Positions 42,599 to 50,062 of a stretch of 64,000 bases of DNA are shown here, one piece after another. The notes under the pieces are model-generated. The model did no database searches. It was given only the letters and a program-made list of their open reading frames with translations, and was not told the origin of the DNA. The stretch is from NCBI RefSeq assembly GCF_025567125.1, contig NZ_JAOQJI010000001.1, positions 1 through 64,000 of the forward strand. Reading direction: 5' to 3'. Both the position numbers and the translations under genes were made by a program. Every line of letters starts with the position of its first letter. Position 1 is the stretch's first letter. Source of the stretch: Phocaeicola fibrisolvens. Lineage in GTDB: Bacteria > Bacteroidota > Bacteroidia > Bacteroidales > Bacteroidaceae.

Positions 42599-42606
42599 TA
42601 TATTTG
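42599..42606 (+). promoter_or_regulatory. -7 element of the carbamoyltransferase gene
   Basis: TATATTTG, 33 bp before the ATG at 42640, matches TAnnTTTG. It overlaps an earlier in-frame start at 42604 and so argues for 42640. Confidence 0.5.
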
Positions 42607-42639
42607 CGAGGAAAAATAAATTTATATACACTTTTACGT

Positions 42640-43602
42640 ATGAAGACTTATACCAATGTATTCGATTTGGGCGACTTGAAGACCGCCTTGGATGAAGCGT
42701 TCGAGATTAAGAAAGACCGTTATAAATACGAAGCGTTGGGCAAGCATAAAACTTGTCTGCTGATATTCTTTAATAATAGTTTGCGTACGCGATTGAGTAC
42801 GCAGAAGGCAGCCCGCAACCTGGGCATGGATGTCATCGTGCTGGATGTGAATCAGGGTGCCTGGAAGCTGGAAACCGAGCGTGGCGTGGTGATGGATGGC
42901 GACAAGAGTGAGCATCTGCTGGAGGCAATTCCGGTGATGGCTTCTTATTGCGATATTATCGGCGTACGTTCGTTTGCTCGCTTTGAGAGTCGGGAGGACG
43001 ACTATACCGAGAAGATTCTGAACCAGTTTATCCAGTATTCCGGCAAGCCGGTATTTTCCATGGAAGCGGCTACGGGACATCCCTTGCAGGCTTTTGCCGA
43101 TTTGATCACGATTGAGGAATACAAGCGGACCGAACGTCCGAAGGTGGTACTGACATGGGCACCGCATCCGCGGGCTCTTCCGCAGGCTGTACCGAACTCT
43201 TTTGCGGACTTTATGAATGAGGCCAATGTGGATTTCGTGATTACACATCCTCACGGTTATGAACTCGACCCGAAGTTTGTGCGGGGCGCGAAGGTGGAAT
43301 ATGACCAAAAGAAGGCGTTCGAAGGAGCGGAGTTCATCTATGCGAAGAACTGGGCTTGTCCGGGGGTAACTTGTCCGGAGGATTACGGAAAGATTTTGAG
43401 TAAGGATATGAGCTGGACGGTAGATACGGAGCACATGTCGTGGACCAACAATGCATTCTTCATGCACTGTCTTCCGGTACGCCGTAACATGATTGTGTCG
43501 GATGACGTGATTGAGGCTCCGACTTCACTGGTCATTCCGGAAGCTGCCAACCGGGAGATTTCGGCTACGGTAGTGTTGAAGCGTATGCTCCAGAGTTTGT
43601 AA
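42640..43602 (+). CDS. argF': N-succinyl/acetylornithine carbamoyltransferase (argF-prime)
   Basis: A 320-residue transcarbamylase for the acylated-ornithine arginine pathway. The carbamoyl-phosphate motif appears as FFNNSLRTR (family STRTR variant), with the HCLPVRR stretch near the C-terminus. In the Bacteroides fragilis enzyme Pro90 selects N-succinylornithine and in xanthomonads a Glu selects N-acetylornithine; here the matching residue is Ser90 (MDGDKSEHLL). Start at 42640 is supported by the promoter position. It follows proA by 72 bp and has its own promoter. Confidence 0.93.
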   Translation: MKTYTNVFDLGDLKTALDEAFEIKKDRYKYEALGKHKTCLLIFFNNSLRTRLSTQKAARNLGMDVIVLDVNQGAWKLETERGVVMDGDKSEHLLEAIPVMASYCDIIGVRSFARFESREDDYTEKILNQFIQYSGKPVFSMEAATGHPLQAFADLITIEEYKRTERPKVVLTWAPHPRALPQAVPNSFADFMNEANVDFVITHPHGYELDPKFVRGAKVEYDQKKAFEGAEFIYAKNWACPGVTCPEDYGKILSKDMSWTVDTEHMSWTNNAFFMHCLPVRRNMIVSDDVIEAPTSLVIPEAANREISATVVLKRMLQSL

Positions 43603-43619
43603 TAATCAGCACTAAAATA

Positions 43620-43671
43620 AATGCCGTGACGGGCGGAGGGATATTCCCTCTTGTCGGTCACGGCATTCTTT
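43620..43671. terminator. Bidirectional terminator after the carbamoyltransferase gene
   Basis: AATGCCGTGAC (43620-43630) and GTCACGGCATT (43657-43667) form a perfect 11-bp stem with an inner GAGGG/CCCTC hairpin, followed by T-rich sequence. The convergent rhodanese gene ends nearby. Confidence 0.8.
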
Positions 43672-43715
43672 TATCTTATCTGCTTTTTATCAGTGTGAAT
43701 TGCTTGGGGTCTGTC

Positions 43716-44114
43716 TTATTGCTCAATATCCTTGCCCAGTTCTTTCCAGCCTTCAAACCCTTTGTCAAGATTATACACCTTGAAACCTTTCTTGACCAGT
43801 AGTTTGGCGGCATTCCGGCTGCGGCGGCCACTCTTGCAATAGACGGCTACCGGTTGTTCCGGATCCAGCAGTTCATCGGCGTTGGCCGAGAATTTCTCAT
43901 CCAGCACGTTGATATTGATACTGCCCGGAATGTGACCTTCACTGTATTCAGCCACGGTCCGTACGTCTACCAGCTGCACTTGGTCGTCGCTGATGAAACG
44001 TTCAAACTCGTCGGTGGACAGGTTCTTGAAGTCATCGCCTGATTTTCCTTTGCATGCCACCATGGCTACGGCGAACATGCATATAAAGAACATGAAATAA
44101 ATCGTCTTAATCAT
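43716..44114 (-). CDS. Rhodanese-like lipoprotein
   Basis: A 132-residue protein with a lipobox (VAC, Cys21), so an envelope lipoprotein, followed by one rhodanese domain (about residues 32-130). It shows VDVRTVAEYSEGHIPGSINI and the active-site loop CKSGRRS with Cys93. Rhodaneses transfer sulfane sulfur. Export of this one suggests a role in periplasmic thiol or sulfur handling. It is the last gene of the envelope operon, 11 bp after the NigD-like gene. Confidence 0.9.
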   Translation of the reverse strand: MIKTIYFMFFICMFAVAMVACKGKSGDDFKNLSTDEFERFISDDQVQLVDVRTVAEYSEGHIPGSININVLDEKFSANADELLDPEQPVAVYCKSGRRSRNAAKLLVKKGFKVYNLDKGFEGWKELGKDIEQ

Positions 44115-44125
44115 AAAGTTGAGTG

Positions 44126-44791
44126 TTAGTAAGTGAATTCGTAGCTTACAAAGCCTTTCTCGTATGTGTTGATGCGGAGAATCACCCGGTCTCCTTGTGC
44201 AAGCCGTCCTTCATAAGCCCATAAGGGTATGGAAAGATAACTCTTGCGGGTAAACGCTTCATAGTCACCGTTCTGGTTGTGATAGAGTGTCAGGTGAAGT
44301 GTCCGGCTGCCGTCCTCGTTGTCGGTGATTCCGTCTTCCATGAAATGGAAGATATGGCTCTTTTCTTTGGCCATAGGCAGCAGAATCAGGTTGAGGTAGT
44401 TACCTGATTTCCATACGCTCTGTATGTCTAGTGGATCGGTCTTGGCGATGCCGTCCGGTAGCTTGTCGACTGTTACCGGCTTTACAGCGATAATCAGTTG
44501 GCAGGAATACAGCAAAGCCGTCGCATTTCCCTGCGCATTCATTTCCTTGGGCTCATAGATGGATACCGTCCGGTAGGTTGAATCAGGCGTCAGTCCGTCT
44601 AAACCGTCCCGGTTGAGAATCTGCAACGTCTCTCCCTTATCGGTGATAAGGTCTTGAAGTGTTCCGTCCGCGTCTGTCGTTACGTCGATAAAGGTACTTA
44701 TCACGTTGGGATAGACGTATTCATCCTCTTTGCATGCACCTAAAAAAAACAGGCAGAAGAACGCGCTTAAAAGGATACGGACCCGTTTCAT
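44126..44791 (-). CDS. NigD-like lipoprotein
   Basis: A 221-residue protein from the start at 44791, whose ATG overlaps the upstream stop as ATGA; a longer frame would run 19 codons into the acyltransferase gene. The lipobox FLGAC (Cys20) and the body (VITTDADGTL-type strand, SIYEPKEMN, YLNLILLP, LTLYHNQNGD, LRINTYEKG) match the Bacteroides NigD-like family, named after a bacteriocin-operon protein of unknown function. Immunity or envelope roles are only guesses. Confidence 0.8.
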   Translation of the reverse strand: MKRVRILLSAFFCLFFLGACKEDEYVYPNVISTFIDVTTDADGTLQDLITDKGETLQILNRDGLDGLTPDSTYRTVSIYEPKEMNAQGNATALLYSCQLIIAVKPVTVDKLPDGIAKTDPLDIQSVWKSGNYLNLILLPMAKEKSHIFHFMEDGITDNEDGSRTLHLTLYHNQNGDYEAFTRKSYLSIPLWAYEGRLAQGDRVILRINTYEKGFVSYEFTY

Positions 44792-45942
44792 GCTTCGGTG
44801 GCTTTCAGATAATTGATAGCCGGGTTGGCATACATTTGCAGGATACACCGACGGAGGAAAGCTTCGTCCTTATTGGGCAACTGAATCAAATCCAGTTTCT
44901 GTTGCAGATAAGTTTCGAAACGTTGCTTTTCTTCCAGTGTATATTTACCGGCGAAGGTATCGGTGTCGTTCAACAAATCACAGGCTACGTAGTTTCCCGG
45001 ATACATCCGGTAGCTGCGATGGATGTGCCGATCGATCAGCGTAGCCAAGCGGTTGAAGATTTCCGTCTTAGGTAGTCCCCGCAGCGTTTCCAGTTCCTCG
45101 TTGAGGCACGGAGCCGTTTGGAAATGTACGCGTCCCTTGTAACCGAAAATACCTGTCTGCATGTTGGTCAGGTCATCGGCCTGGCTTTTCTTGAAATTCT
45201 CCGAGTCCCGTTTCTGCTGCATTTCCTTTGCCTTCAAGAAGTCACACGGGTCATACTCGTACGACAGGGCCACAGGCACGAGGTTTAGTTCTTTCAGTCG
45301 ATCTACGATGTCGCCTTCTCCTCCCATGGCCAGCATTTTCAACACACTTTCCTGGGTACGGTCGTTGGAGTCCTTGGCTCTTCCTTCACGCTGGGCAATC
45401 CACACGTTTTCCTTTTTCTGGGTCACGGCAAAATGGATGTAGCGCGACATGCGGGCCGACGATTCCAGCATCTGCCGCATGCTTAGGGTACGTTGCACGA
45501 TGAAGGCCTTGTTCACCCGGACCAGTTTCTTGATCCACGGATAAATCAGCAGGTTGTCGCCGATGGCAATTTCCACGGTATTGGGAAAACCGTTATCCAG
45601 CAGGCCGACAGATAGAAATCCCGGGTCGAGCACGATATCCCGATGATTGGAGATAAACGTATAACTCTTCTGTTTGTCGGGCAGGGAAGAGGCATCCAGG
45701 TCGAATCCGTCGCTATACTGCTGCATGATATCGTGGAGCAGTTTGTGAAAGAAAGCTTTCTGCACGTCCAGATTGGTCTTGCACTGACGTAGCTGTGCTG
45801 CAATCATCTCCATGGGGACACCCGGCATAACGGACTGAATAACAGTCTGAAAATCCTTGTCGGCCAGCAGCTCCTCACAGATTTGCGGTAACTCTTCAGG
45901 GGTGTACGGACGAATGTCGTTAAATTCAGCAGGTATGTTCAT
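44788..45942 (-). CDS. PlsC-like glycerophosphate acyltransferase
   Basis: A 384-residue protein. After a soluble N-terminal region, an acyltransferase domain shows SNHRDIVLDP (His100), a variant of the NHX4D catalytic motif with one extra residue, and IAQREGRAKDSNDRT, which matches the glycerol-phosphate-binding block. It should acylate lysophosphatidic acid or a related lipid at the inner membrane. It lies 36 bp after ddl and overlaps the NigD-like gene by 4 bp. Confidence 0.8.
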   Translation of the reverse strand: MNIPAEFNDIRPYTPEELPQICEELLADKDFQTVIQSVMPGVPMEMIAAQLRQCKTNLDVQKAFFHKLLHDIMQQYSDGFDLDASSLPDKQKSYTFISNHRDIVLDPGFLSVGLLDNGFPNTVEIAIGDNLLIYPWIKKLVRVNKAFIVQRTLSMRQMLESSARMSRYIHFAVTQKKENVWIAQREGRAKDSNDRTQESVLKMLAMGGEGDIVDRLKELNLVPVALSYEYDPCDFLKAKEMQQKRDSENFKKSQADDLTNMQTGIFGYKGRVHFQTAPCLNEELETLRGLPKTEIFNRLATLIDRHIHRSYRMYPGNYVACDLLNDTDTFAGKYTLEEKQRFETYLQQKLDLIQLPNKDEAFLRRCILQMYANPAINYLKATEA

Positions 45943-45978
45943 GATTTTGAATGTCTTGTTCTTTCCAAAGATACAAAA

Positions 45979-46956
45979 TTAATTGAAATGGTCTTCAATA
46001 ATGTCGGTCATTACGTCTTTTATATCCAGTCCGGCTGCACGCACTTGTTGGGGAATGAAACTGGTAGCCGTCATGCCCGGAGTGGTATTGATTTCGAGCA
46101 TGTTGATTTTCTCACCTTCCGTGATGATGTAATCCACGCGGACGATACCCTTGCAACCCAGGATGTCATAGATGGCGGAAGTGAGCTGCTGTACGCGGCT
46201 GGTTAGTTCCGGACTGAGGCGTGCCGGGGTGATTTCTGTCACTTCTCCTTTGTATTTGGCGTTGTAGTCAAAGAATTCATTCTTGCTGACTACTTCGGTA
46301 ATCGGGAAGACTACAGAGCTCTTCTTCGTCTTGTAGCATCCGTTGGCCAGTTCGATCCCGTCCATAAAGGCCTCAATCATCACATCGTCCGATTCCTTGA
46401 AGGCTTCTTGCAAGGCCGGTTGGATTTGCTCTTTGGTTTTTACCTTAGTCACTCCGAAGCTGGAACCGCTGGCATTGGGCTTGATGAAGCAAGGCAGGCC
46501 GATTTTGCTGATGACCTCCTCGTCGCTGATACCGTGGCGTTTGTTCACCAGCATGGATTCAGCTACTCGTACGCCGAAACCTTTCAGATACTGGTTCAGG
46601 GTGAACTTACTGAACGTCATGGCCGATACCAGCACGTCGCAGGTAGAGTAAGGGATGCCGATCAGTTCGAAATACCCCTGCAGGATACCGTTTTCTCCCG
46701 GTGTTCCGTGAATGGTAATATAGGCAAAGTCGGGGATGATTTTCTTTCCGTGGTCCATAAAGCTGAAGTCGTTCTTGTCCACCTTGGCACGGCTTCCGTC
46801 GGAAAGGATGGCTTCCCAGTGTGCTTTGGTCAGTTCCACAATATAAAGGGTATATTTTTCCTGGTCGATAAAAGAGTAGATACCCTCTGCACTTTTCATG
46901 GAGACTTCGTGTTCGGAAGAGTCTCCTCCTGCTACAATCGCAATTGTACGTTTCAT
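45979..46956 (-). CDS. ddl: D-alanine--D-alanine ligase
   Basis: A 325-residue cytoplasmic ATP-grasp enzyme joining two D-Ala for peptidoglycan precursors. It shows AGGDSSEHEVSMKSA (residues 9-23), IHGTPGENGILQGYFE, CFIKPNASGSSFGVTKV and the metal-site ending MLEINTTPGMT. Length and motifs are normal. It follows the pseudouridine synthase gene by 2 bp. Confidence 0.97.
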   Translation of the reverse strand: MKRTIAIVAGGDSSEHEVSMKSAEGIYSFIDQEKYTLYIVELTKAHWEAILSDGSRAKVDKNDFSFMDHGKKIIPDFAYITIHGTPGENGILQGYFELIGIPYSTCDVLVSAMTFSKFTLNQYLKGFGVRVAESMLVNKRHGISDEEVISKIGLPCFIKPNASGSSFGVTKVKTKEQIQPALQEAFKESDDVMIEAFMDGIELANGCYKTKKSSVVFPITEVVSKNEFFDYNAKYKGEVTEITPARLSPELTSRVQQLTSAIYDILGCKGIVRVDYIITEGEKINMLEINTTPGMTATSFIPQQVRAAGLDIKDVMTDIIEDHFN

Positions 46957-46958
46957 AA

Positions 46959-48029
46959 TTATTCTCTGTTACTGATATATGTTCTCCATCGTTCCAGCAG
47001 ACAGGTCATGTCTTCAGGCAGTTCGGAAGTGAAAAACATTTCCTCTCCCGTGCGGGGATGTACAAACCCCAGTGTCTTGGCATGCAAGGCCTGACGGGGA
47101 CAGATTTCGAAACAGTTGTTTACAAATTGTTTGTATTTGCTGAAATGAGTTCCTTTCAAGATTTCATGACCGCCATAGCGTTCGTCGTTGAACAGCGTGT
47201 GCCCGATATATTTCATGTGTACGCGAATCTGATGGGTGCGTCCGGTCTCAAGCACACATTTCACCAGCGTGACGTAGCCCAGCCGTTCCAGCACCTGATA
47301 GTGAGTGACGGCATGTTTTCCCTGAGTCGGGTCGGCCATGACGGCCATCTGCATCCGGTCGCGCGGGTTGCGTCCAATGTTGCCCACGATGGTGCCTTCA
47401 TCCTGTTCCACGATGCCCCACACCAAGGCATTGTATTCACGCTTGGTGGTTTTGTGGTAGAACTGTAATCCCAGGCTGGTTTTGGCGTCCGGTGTCTTGG
47501 CTACGACGAGCAAGCCTGACGTATCCTTGTCGATGCGGTGCACCAGTCCCACTTGCGGGTCGTTCGGATTATAGGTCGGCACGTCGCGCAGATGCCAGGC
47601 GATGGCATTAACCAAGGTGCCGTGGTAATTGCCGCAGCCCGGATGCACCACCAATCCTGCTGGTTTGTTCACTACCATCAGGTCGTCGTCTTCATACACG
47701 ATGTCCAAGGGAATATCTTCCGGAATGATGTCGTTCTCGTAGCGCGGACGGTCCATCATCACGGTCAGTACATCCAGCGGCTTTACTTTGTAACTGCTCT
47801 TCACCGGTTTTCCGTTGGCCATGACAAAACCGTTGTCGGCCGCTGTTTGAATACGGTTGCGTGACGCATTGACGATGCGTTCGAATAAATATTTGTCGAT
47901 GCGGACAGGAGCCTGTCCTTTGTCTACCACCGTACGGAAATGTTCGTACAGTTCCGGTTCGCCTCCAATCGGCTCAATGTCGTCTGGCGTTTCGTCTTCC
48001 AGTTCGTAATCAATCAAATCTTCTGCCAT
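46959..48029 (-). CDS. RluD/RluA-family 23S rRNA pseudouridine synthase
   Basis: A 356-residue enzyme with an acidic N-terminus, an S4 RNA-binding domain (about residues 40-95) and a catalytic domain with HRIDKDTSGLLV, where Asp167 is the nucleophile, and LETGRTHQIRVH. It converts uridines of large-subunit rRNA to pseudouridine; RluD type (helix 69) is most likely by domain layout. It lies 15 bp after the PASTA gene and 2 bp before ddl. Confidence 0.93.
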   Translation of the reverse strand: MAEDLIDYELEDETPDDIEPIGGEPELYEHFRTVVDKGQAPVRIDKYLFERIVNASRNRIQTAADNGFVMANGKPVKSSYKVKPLDVLTVMMDRPRYENDIIPEDIPLDIVYEDDDLMVVNKPAGLVVHPGCGNYHGTLVNAIAWHLRDVPTYNPNDPQVGLVHRIDKDTSGLLVVAKTPDAKTSLGLQFYHKTTKREYNALVWGIVEQDEGTIVGNIGRNPRDRMQMAVMADPTQGKHAVTHYQVLERLGYVTLVKCVLETGRTHQIRVHMKYIGHTLFNDERYGGHEILKGTHFSKYKQFVNNCFEICPRQALHAKTLGFVHPRTGEEMFFTSELPEDMTCLLERWRTYISNRE

Positions 48030-48044
48030 TTTTAATTAGGGAGG

Positions 48045-48695
48045 TTAGAACCAAGAGTCATCCACCTCAGCCTCGCTGCTTTCAGATGCTCCTTCACTTA
48101 TCATTACTTGTGTAGAATCCATGGCCAGTGAATCGCGGATGGCCGTGTTGCCCACGCACAAGGTCAGTATGGCCTCGTGTGGAATCTTGTCGCCGCTCAT
48201 CAGGCTTCTGCCTCGGTATTTGATGCCGTAAATCCAGTCTTGTTCTCCTGAAACGTATTCTGGTTCCGTCAACCGGAAGCCCATGGCTTTCAGTTTGGCT
48301 TCCGCCTGTCGGAGGGAACTGTTGTCAATCAGGTCGGGCAACTTCACCAAGGGCACCTTCGAAGTGGTGACGGTCAAGTAAATCGTACGACCTTCCTTTA
48401 CACGGGCTCCTCCTGCCGGGTTCTGGTCCAGTATCATGCCGTCGGGAAGTCCTTTCACATAGCTGGAATCCACCACCAGTCCCTCTAACTTTTGGTTATG
48501 AAGTGCCAGTTGGGCTTCTGCCAGTGACTTGTTCTTGACATTGGGTACCACATAGGCTTCTCCGTGGTGTGTATAGTGGTCAAGCCAGAGCAGGGTGCCC
48601 CAGCATGCACCGATAACGACCACAATCATGGCTATCAGGTTCAGCCAGAAAAAACGGTTCTGTTTGAATGAAAAGAATTCTTTCAGGGTTATCAT
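48045..48695 (-). CDS. PASTA-domain membrane protein without kinase domain
   Basis: A 216-residue protein with a short cytoplasmic N-terminus, one TM segment (about residues 15-37) and two extracytoplasmic PASTA domains (about 45-112 and 114-185), each opening with V/LP(N/D)L-type strands. PASTA domains bind peptidoglycan fragments or beta-lactams, usually on Ser/Thr kinases or PBPs; here they stand alone. A Glu/Ser-rich tail follows. First gene of the operon with rluD-type, ddl and plsC-like genes. Confidence 0.88.
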   Translation of the reverse strand: MITLKEFFSFKQNRFFWLNLIAMIVVVIGACWGTLLWLDHYTHHGEAYVVPNVKNKSLAEAQLALHNQKLEGLVVDSSYVKGLPDGMILDQNPAGGARVKEGRTIYLTVTTSKVPLVKLPDLIDNSSLRQAEAKLKAMGFRLTEPEYVSGEQDWIYGIKYRGRSLMSGDKIPHEAILTLCVGNTAIRDSLAMDSTQVMISEGASESSEAEVDDSWF

Positions 48696-48720
48696 GTTAC
48701 GTCAAAGTCTATAATTGGGA

Positions 48721-48728
48721 CAAAGATA
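48721..48728 (-). promoter_or_regulatory. -7 element of the PASTA-ddl operon
   Basis: TATCTTTG on the minus strand, 26 bp before the PASTA gene start, matches TAnnTTTG. Confidence 0.5.
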
Positions 48729-48941
48729 TAACATTTTGTTGGAATACGGGGGAGTAATCGGTGAAACCTATGTCTTTTTAACATGAAAACAGGCACTTGC
48801 CATAGAAAGGGTACGGGTGAAGGGCGTGAAAGATGTGGAGAGAAAATGCATGAGGAAGGAGGGCTTTTTCTTAATGCCTTTTAAAGCGGAGGTTGAAGTT
48901 CTTAATCTATGTTATAAAACATGTGTAAACGCACACAATAC

Positions 48942-48971
48942 TTGCATAATCTCAGAAAGTCCGTACCTTTG
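48942..48971 (+). promoter_or_regulatory. Strong promoter of the candidate small RNA
   Basis: TTG at 48942-48944, a 19-bp spacer and TACCTTTG at 48964-48971 give the best -33/-7 match in the window. No protein gene lies downstream on this strand. Confidence 0.65.
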
Positions 48972-48977
48972 CATCGT

Positions 48978-49041
48978 GTTTTTCATAGTATTAGATTTAA
49001 GGTTAACAAAGGTTGGAGTTCAGCGGAACTCCTTTTTTTTT
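48978..49041 (+). ncRNA. Candidate small RNA of about 64 nt, antisense to the GH53 3-prime end
   Basis: A strong promoter (48942-48971) is followed after about 43 nt by a terminator: GGAGTTC (49015-49021), a 4-nt loop, GAACTCC (49026-49032), then nine T residues. The body (TAGTATTAGATTTAAGG and AACAAAGGTTGG) resembles, from memory, a conserved Bacteroidales short-RNA or leader element (compare the Bacteroidales-1 family); this is not verified. It is encoded opposite the last 19 or so codons of the GH53 gene ending at 48983. The rest of 48696-48941 shows nothing else of note. Confidence 0.6.
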
Positions 49042-50056
49042 GGAATGCTTTCATAATACACGTAGGATGTCCATCTTCGGTAAAGGCCCCAAGCGCATAA
49101 GTAGAAGGTTTGCATTCCGGTTCCCAATAGAATACCCCCTTGCAATATCCTTGGGTATTGTTTTGGGCTTCAGACAGGATGCGCCGGAGCAGTTTCTCTC
49201 CTTCTTCTGGTTGGGCCGATTCCATACCTGTTTCCACAATCATGACATCGCAGTTATATTTTTTGCCGACTCGCCGAATGTTTTCCATACATCCGTTGAT
49301 AGCTTCGTCTGCGTTTGCTACTTTTTTGTATAAGACAGACCAGTAGGGGTAAAGCGACATGCCAATCATATCCCATTTCCCTCCGTATTGTTTCAAGCCA
49401 TCGAAAATATAGTTATACAGGTTGTTGTCGAAACCGTTATCCAGATGTACGATGACAGTAGCTTCTGGAAAAATGGATTTTACAGCGTCGTATCCCGCTG
49501 TGGTGAGACCTGCGTATTGGGCCATCTGCGTACTGGCCCGGCCCATTTCCCATAAAAAGCCATCGCTGGTTTCATTGCCTACCTGTACCCATTTGGGAGT
49601 GATGTTGTGATTTTTCAGCAGTTGAAGTACTTCTTTGGTATGGGCAGCCAAGGCTTTTTTCATTTCCTCATACGACAAGCCTTTCCACGCTTGAGGTACA
49701 TTTTGTTTGCCTGGGTCGGCCCACCAGTCGCTGTAATGGAAGTCTACCATCAACTCCATGTGGTTGGCCTTTACCCGCTTGGCCAGTTCCAGCATGTCTT
49801 CTTTGCTGCTCCATTTGTTTTTGGGGTTGACCCAGACACGCAACCGAATGGCGTTCATCCCCAGTTTTTTCATGAGTGAAGTACATTCTTGTTCATTGCC
49901 TTGGAAGTCATAGAAATGATGTCCTTCTGCTTCCAACTCTGTCGTCCAACTGATATCAGCTCCTTTGTAGAAAGTGGAAGTAGCAGTAGCTGTCTGTCCG
50001 TACAAGTGAATTATATTTCCCCATAAGAGGAGCATAAGTATGTTTCTTATTTTCAT
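48983..50056 (-). CDS. GH53 endo-beta-1,4-galactanase, exported
   Basis: A 357-residue enzyme with a Sec signal peptide (residues 1-21, ending LYGQ) and no lipobox, so probably periplasmic. The GH53 barrel shows KGADISW, RLRVWVNP, acid/base Glu162 (VQVGNETS) and nucleophile Glu275 (IVETGMES). The family acts on beta-1,4-galactan of type I arabinogalactan and pectin. The last 19 residues (after AFQKK) are encoded across the small RNA and its terminator and look non-conserved. It lies 6 bp after the GH2 gene and is last in the operon. Confidence 0.92.
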   Translation of the reverse strand: MKIRNILMLLLWGNIIHLYGQTATATSTFYKGADISWTTELEAEGHHFYDFQGNEQECTSLMKKLGMNAIRLRVWVNPKNKWSSKEDMLELAKRVKANHMELMVDFHYSDWWADPGKQNVPQAWKGLSYEEMKKALAAHTKEVLQLLKNHNITPKWVQVGNETSDGFLWEMGRASTQMAQYAGLTTAGYDAVKSIFPEATVIVHLDNGFDNNLYNYIFDGLKQYGGKWDMIGMSLYPYWSVLYKKVANADEAINGCMENIRRVGKKYNCDVMIVETGMESAQPEEGEKLLRRILSEAQNNTQGYCKGVFYWEPECKPSTYALGAFTEDGHPTCIMKAFQKKRSSAELQPLLTLNLIL

Positions 50057-50062
50057 GGCTAA

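Noticed and set aside
48817..49056. A 79-codon plus-strand frame between the PASTA and GH53 genes
   Set aside because: It spans the small-RNA promoter, body and terminator, including a run of Phe from the T-tract, so it is unlikely to be translated.
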